From: CAYNRG01 sp047974855
GTDB lineage: Bacteria; Bacillota_I; Bacilli_A; Erysipelotrichales; Erysipelotrichaceae
Reading direction: 5' to 3'
DNA: 7,626 nucleotides
Assembly: GCA_047974855.1 (NCBI GenBank)
Contig: JBKECT010000008.1
Location: 1 to 7,626, forward strand
Below are positions 6,365 to 7,626 of this stretch, in pieces (the stretch's first letter is position 1; every line of letters begins with the position of its first letter). The position numbers and the translations under genes were made by a program. Below the pieces are notes generated by a model. That model did not search any database. It was not told the origin of the DNA and worked only from the letters and a program-made list of their open reading frames with translations.

Positions 6365-7589
6365 TGATTTAGGTAAAATACCATCTATTAGATTCAAAGG
6401 ATTTACAAACGCTTGGGAACAGCGGAAGTTAGGGGATTATATAATTCCATATAATGAGGTAACTACAAAGAATAATCAGTATCCAGTTTTTACTTCGTCT
6501 AGAAAGGGGCTATTTTTCCAAACTGATTACTACGATGGTAATCAGATAGCTTCAGAAGATAATACAGGATACAACATTGTGCCTCGGGGTTATTTCACTT
6601 ATCGTCACATGTCTGACGATTTAGTATTTAAATTTAATATTAATAACTTGGCAGACAACGGAATCGTTAGTACTCTTTATCCTGTTTTCACTACCACGGA
6701 AAGTTTAGATCCAAAATATCTCCAATATCAGTTAAACGAGGGAGAAGAATTTAAACGCTTTGCTATTCTTCAGAAACAAGGTGGCTCTAGAACATATATG
6801 TATCTAAGTAAGTTGAAAGATATGATATTAACTATGCCAATCCTTGATGAACAAATTAAAATTAGCACCTTTTTCACCAACCTCGACAACCTTATCACCC
6901 TTCATCAGCGTAAGTTAGACAAAACAAAAGAATTGAAGAAAACTATGCTATCTAAAATGTTTCCAAAAAATGGTGAAGATAAACCGGAACTAAGATTTTC
7001 TGGATTTACTGACGCTTGGGAACTGCGTAGGTTATCAGAGTTGTTTTCGAGAGGAGGTTCAGGTGGTACTCCAAGATCAACTAACAAATCATATTATAAT
7101 GGCAAGATTCCCTTTTTAGGAATCTCAGATATTTCTAGTTCAAACGGATTTATTGATAAAACTGAGAAGTATATTACCGAAGAAGGATTAAATAATTCAT
7201 CAGCTTGGATTGTTCCAGCTGGTTCTATAAGCCTAGCCATGTATGCGTCTGTTGGTAAATTGGCCATCCTAAACACTGATGTTGCAACATCACAAGCCTT
7301 TTATAACATGGTCTTTGATGATGATAATTTGCGAAATTATATTTATCAGCGTTTAAGTAAAGCAAACGAGTCTGGGGAATGGACAAAGTTAATTTCCACA
7401 GGTACACAAGCTAATTTAAATGCAGATAAAGTTAAGAACTTTGACATTTCTATTCCAACCAACAAAGGAGAAATGTCCATGATTTCAAATTTTTTTATGG
7501 ATCTCGACAATCTCATCACCCTTCATCAGCGTGAACTAGAACAACTCAAAAATATTAAGAAAACACTACTAAAACACATGTTTGTGTAA
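6354..7589 (+). CDS. hsdS: Type I restriction-modification specificity subunit S with two TRDs
   Basis: HsdS reads the two halves of the DNA target and holds two HsdM subunits. The 411-residue protein is an internal tandem duplication typical of the family. IRFKGFTNAWEQRKL (12-26) recurs as LRFSGFTDAWELRRL (213-227). FFTNLDNLITLHQRKL (173-188) recurs as FFMDLDNLITLHQREL (380-395), each followed by a helical arm ending KMFP or HMFV. TRD1 spans about 28-165 and contains VPRGYFTYRHMSDD (76-89). TRD2 spans about 229-370 and contains GKIPFLGISDI (250-260) and IVPAGSISLAMYASVGKLAIL (286-306, core around GSISLAMYASVG). The two TRDs differ, so the target should be asymmetric and bipartite; its sequence cannot be predicted here. 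The gene overlaps the RhuM frame and precedes a probable hsdM by 16 bp. It is complete, with no sign of damage. Confidence 0.95.
   Translation: MKNDDLGKIPSIRFKGFTNAWEQRKLGDYIIPYNEVTTKNNQYPVFTSSRKGLFFQTDYYDGNQIASEDNTGYNIVPRGYFTYRHMSDDLVFKFNINNLADNGIVSTLYPVFTTTESLDPKYLQYQLNEGEEFKRFAILQKQGGSRTYMYLSKLKDMILTMPILDEQIKISTFFTNLDNLITLHQRKLDKTKELKKTMLSKMFPKNGEDKPELRFSGFTDAWELRRLSELFSRGGSGGTPRSTNKSYYNGKIPFLGISDISSSNGFIDKTEKYITEEGLNNSSAWIVPAGSISLAMYASVGKLAILNTDVATSQAFYNMVFDDDNLRNYIYQRLSKANESGEWTKLISTGTQANLNADKVKNFDISIPTNKGEMSMISNFFMDLDNLITLHQRELEQLKNIKKTLLKHMFV
6391..6431 (+). repeat. hsdS direct repeat A, copy 1
   Basis: It encodes RFKGFTNAWEQRKL. It is paired with copy 2 at 6994-7034 without gaps, with about 32 of 41 bases identical, including the core ACGCTTGGGAAC. 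The spacing is 603 bp, a multiple of three. Confidence 0.85.
6882..6911 (+). repeat. hsdS direct repeat B, copy 1
   Basis: It encodes LDNLITLHQR, and 28 of 30 bases match copy 2 at 7503-7532. The last 18 bases (ATCACCCTTCATCAGCGT) are identical. It lies at the central conserved region between the two TRDs. Confidence 0.9.
6994..7034 (+). repeat. hsdS direct repeat A, copy 2
   Basis: It encodes RFSGFTDAWELRRL and opens the second half of the specificity subunit; it matches 6391-6431. Confidence 0.85.
7503..7532 (+). repeat. hsdS direct repeat B, copy 2
   Basis: It encodes LDNLITLHQR at the C-terminal conserved region. The distance to copy 1 is 621 bp, a multiple of three, so exchange between copies would keep the reading frame. 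Confidence 0.9.
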
Positions 7590-7590
7590 G

Positions 7591-7596
7591 AAAGGA
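7591..7596 (+). promoter_or_regulatory. Shine-Dalgarno AAAGGA for the gene starting at 7606
   Basis: A moderate match lies nine bases before the ATG at 7606, immediately after the hsdS stop (7587-7589). Confidence 0.55.
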
Positions 7597-7605
7597 AATT
7601 AGAAA

Positions 7606-7626
7606 ATGAGTAATGCAAATACAATT
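7606..7626 (+). CDS. Start of a further operon gene, probably hsdM (methyltransferase subunit); 3'-partial
   Basis: Only seven codons are visible, MSNANTI, after an RBS 16 bp downstream of hsdS. The operon has R and S genes but no M gene elsewhere in the window, and a type I system needs HsdM (N6-adenine methyltransferase, NPPF-type motif) to protect host DNA. HsdM is therefore the most likely identity. The opening is compatible with the short N-terminus of type IC HsdM proteins, but seven residues cannot prove it. An alternative is another cargo gene with hsdM further on. Confidence 0.5.

Noticed and set aside
6905..7407. Minus-strand 60-residue open frames within hsdS
   Set aside because: They are antisense shadows of the duplicated hsdS coding sequence, with no initiation signals.
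1..7626. CRISPR array, tRNA/rRNA gene, insertion sequence or integrase attachment site
   Set aside because: I saw no regularly spaced repeats, cloverleaf-like sequence, transposase or integrase motifs, or terminal inverted repeats on either strand.

Overview
The window is AT-rich DNA with strong AGGAGG-type ribosome binding sites. Every gene is on the + strand. Protein motifs and codon use suggest a low-GC Bacillota (Firmicutes) chromosome, perhaps Clostridia or Erysipelotrichia. The genus cannot be fixed from the sequence alone.

Left part (1-1700), housekeeping-type genes that look damaged. It opens inside a TrmA/RlmD-family rRNA (uracil-5-)-methyltransferase gene whose 5' end lies outside the window. 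That frame stops at TAA 900-902. The same frame then runs on without a stop to 1148 and encodes a conserved-looking C-terminal domain that is often fused to this enzyme in related bacteria, so the gene appears cut by one nonsense codon. Next is a small gene (1241-1615) of the RelA/SpoT-like HD phosphohydrolase type. The segment that should carry the catalytic His-Asp pair is missing, apparently through a clean in-frame deletion. A rho-independent terminator at about 1663-1697 closes this part.

Right part (1700-7626), a type I restriction-modification operon. A good sigma-A-type promoter (TTGACA, 17-bp spacer, TGtTAGGAT) at 1737-1765 precedes a tightly packed series: a one-TRD half-size HsdS-like protein (1819-2382), a full-length type IC-like HsdR motor/nuclease with all key motifs (2385-5447), a RhuM-family gene (5452-6364) broken by an internal deletion and frameshift, a full two-TRD HsdS with internal duplication (6354-7589), and the first seven codons of another gene, most likely hsdM (from 7606). 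HsdR cuts and translocates DNA, HsdS chooses the target, and HsdM would methylate it. The restriction genes are intact while the RhuM cargo gene is not.

The most notable points are the order half-S / R / RhuM / S / (M), two unrelated specificity-type proteins in one operon, deletion scars in two genes (one with visible microhomology), an 11-bp perfect palindrome inside rhuM, and direct repeats within hsdS whose spacings are multiples of three.
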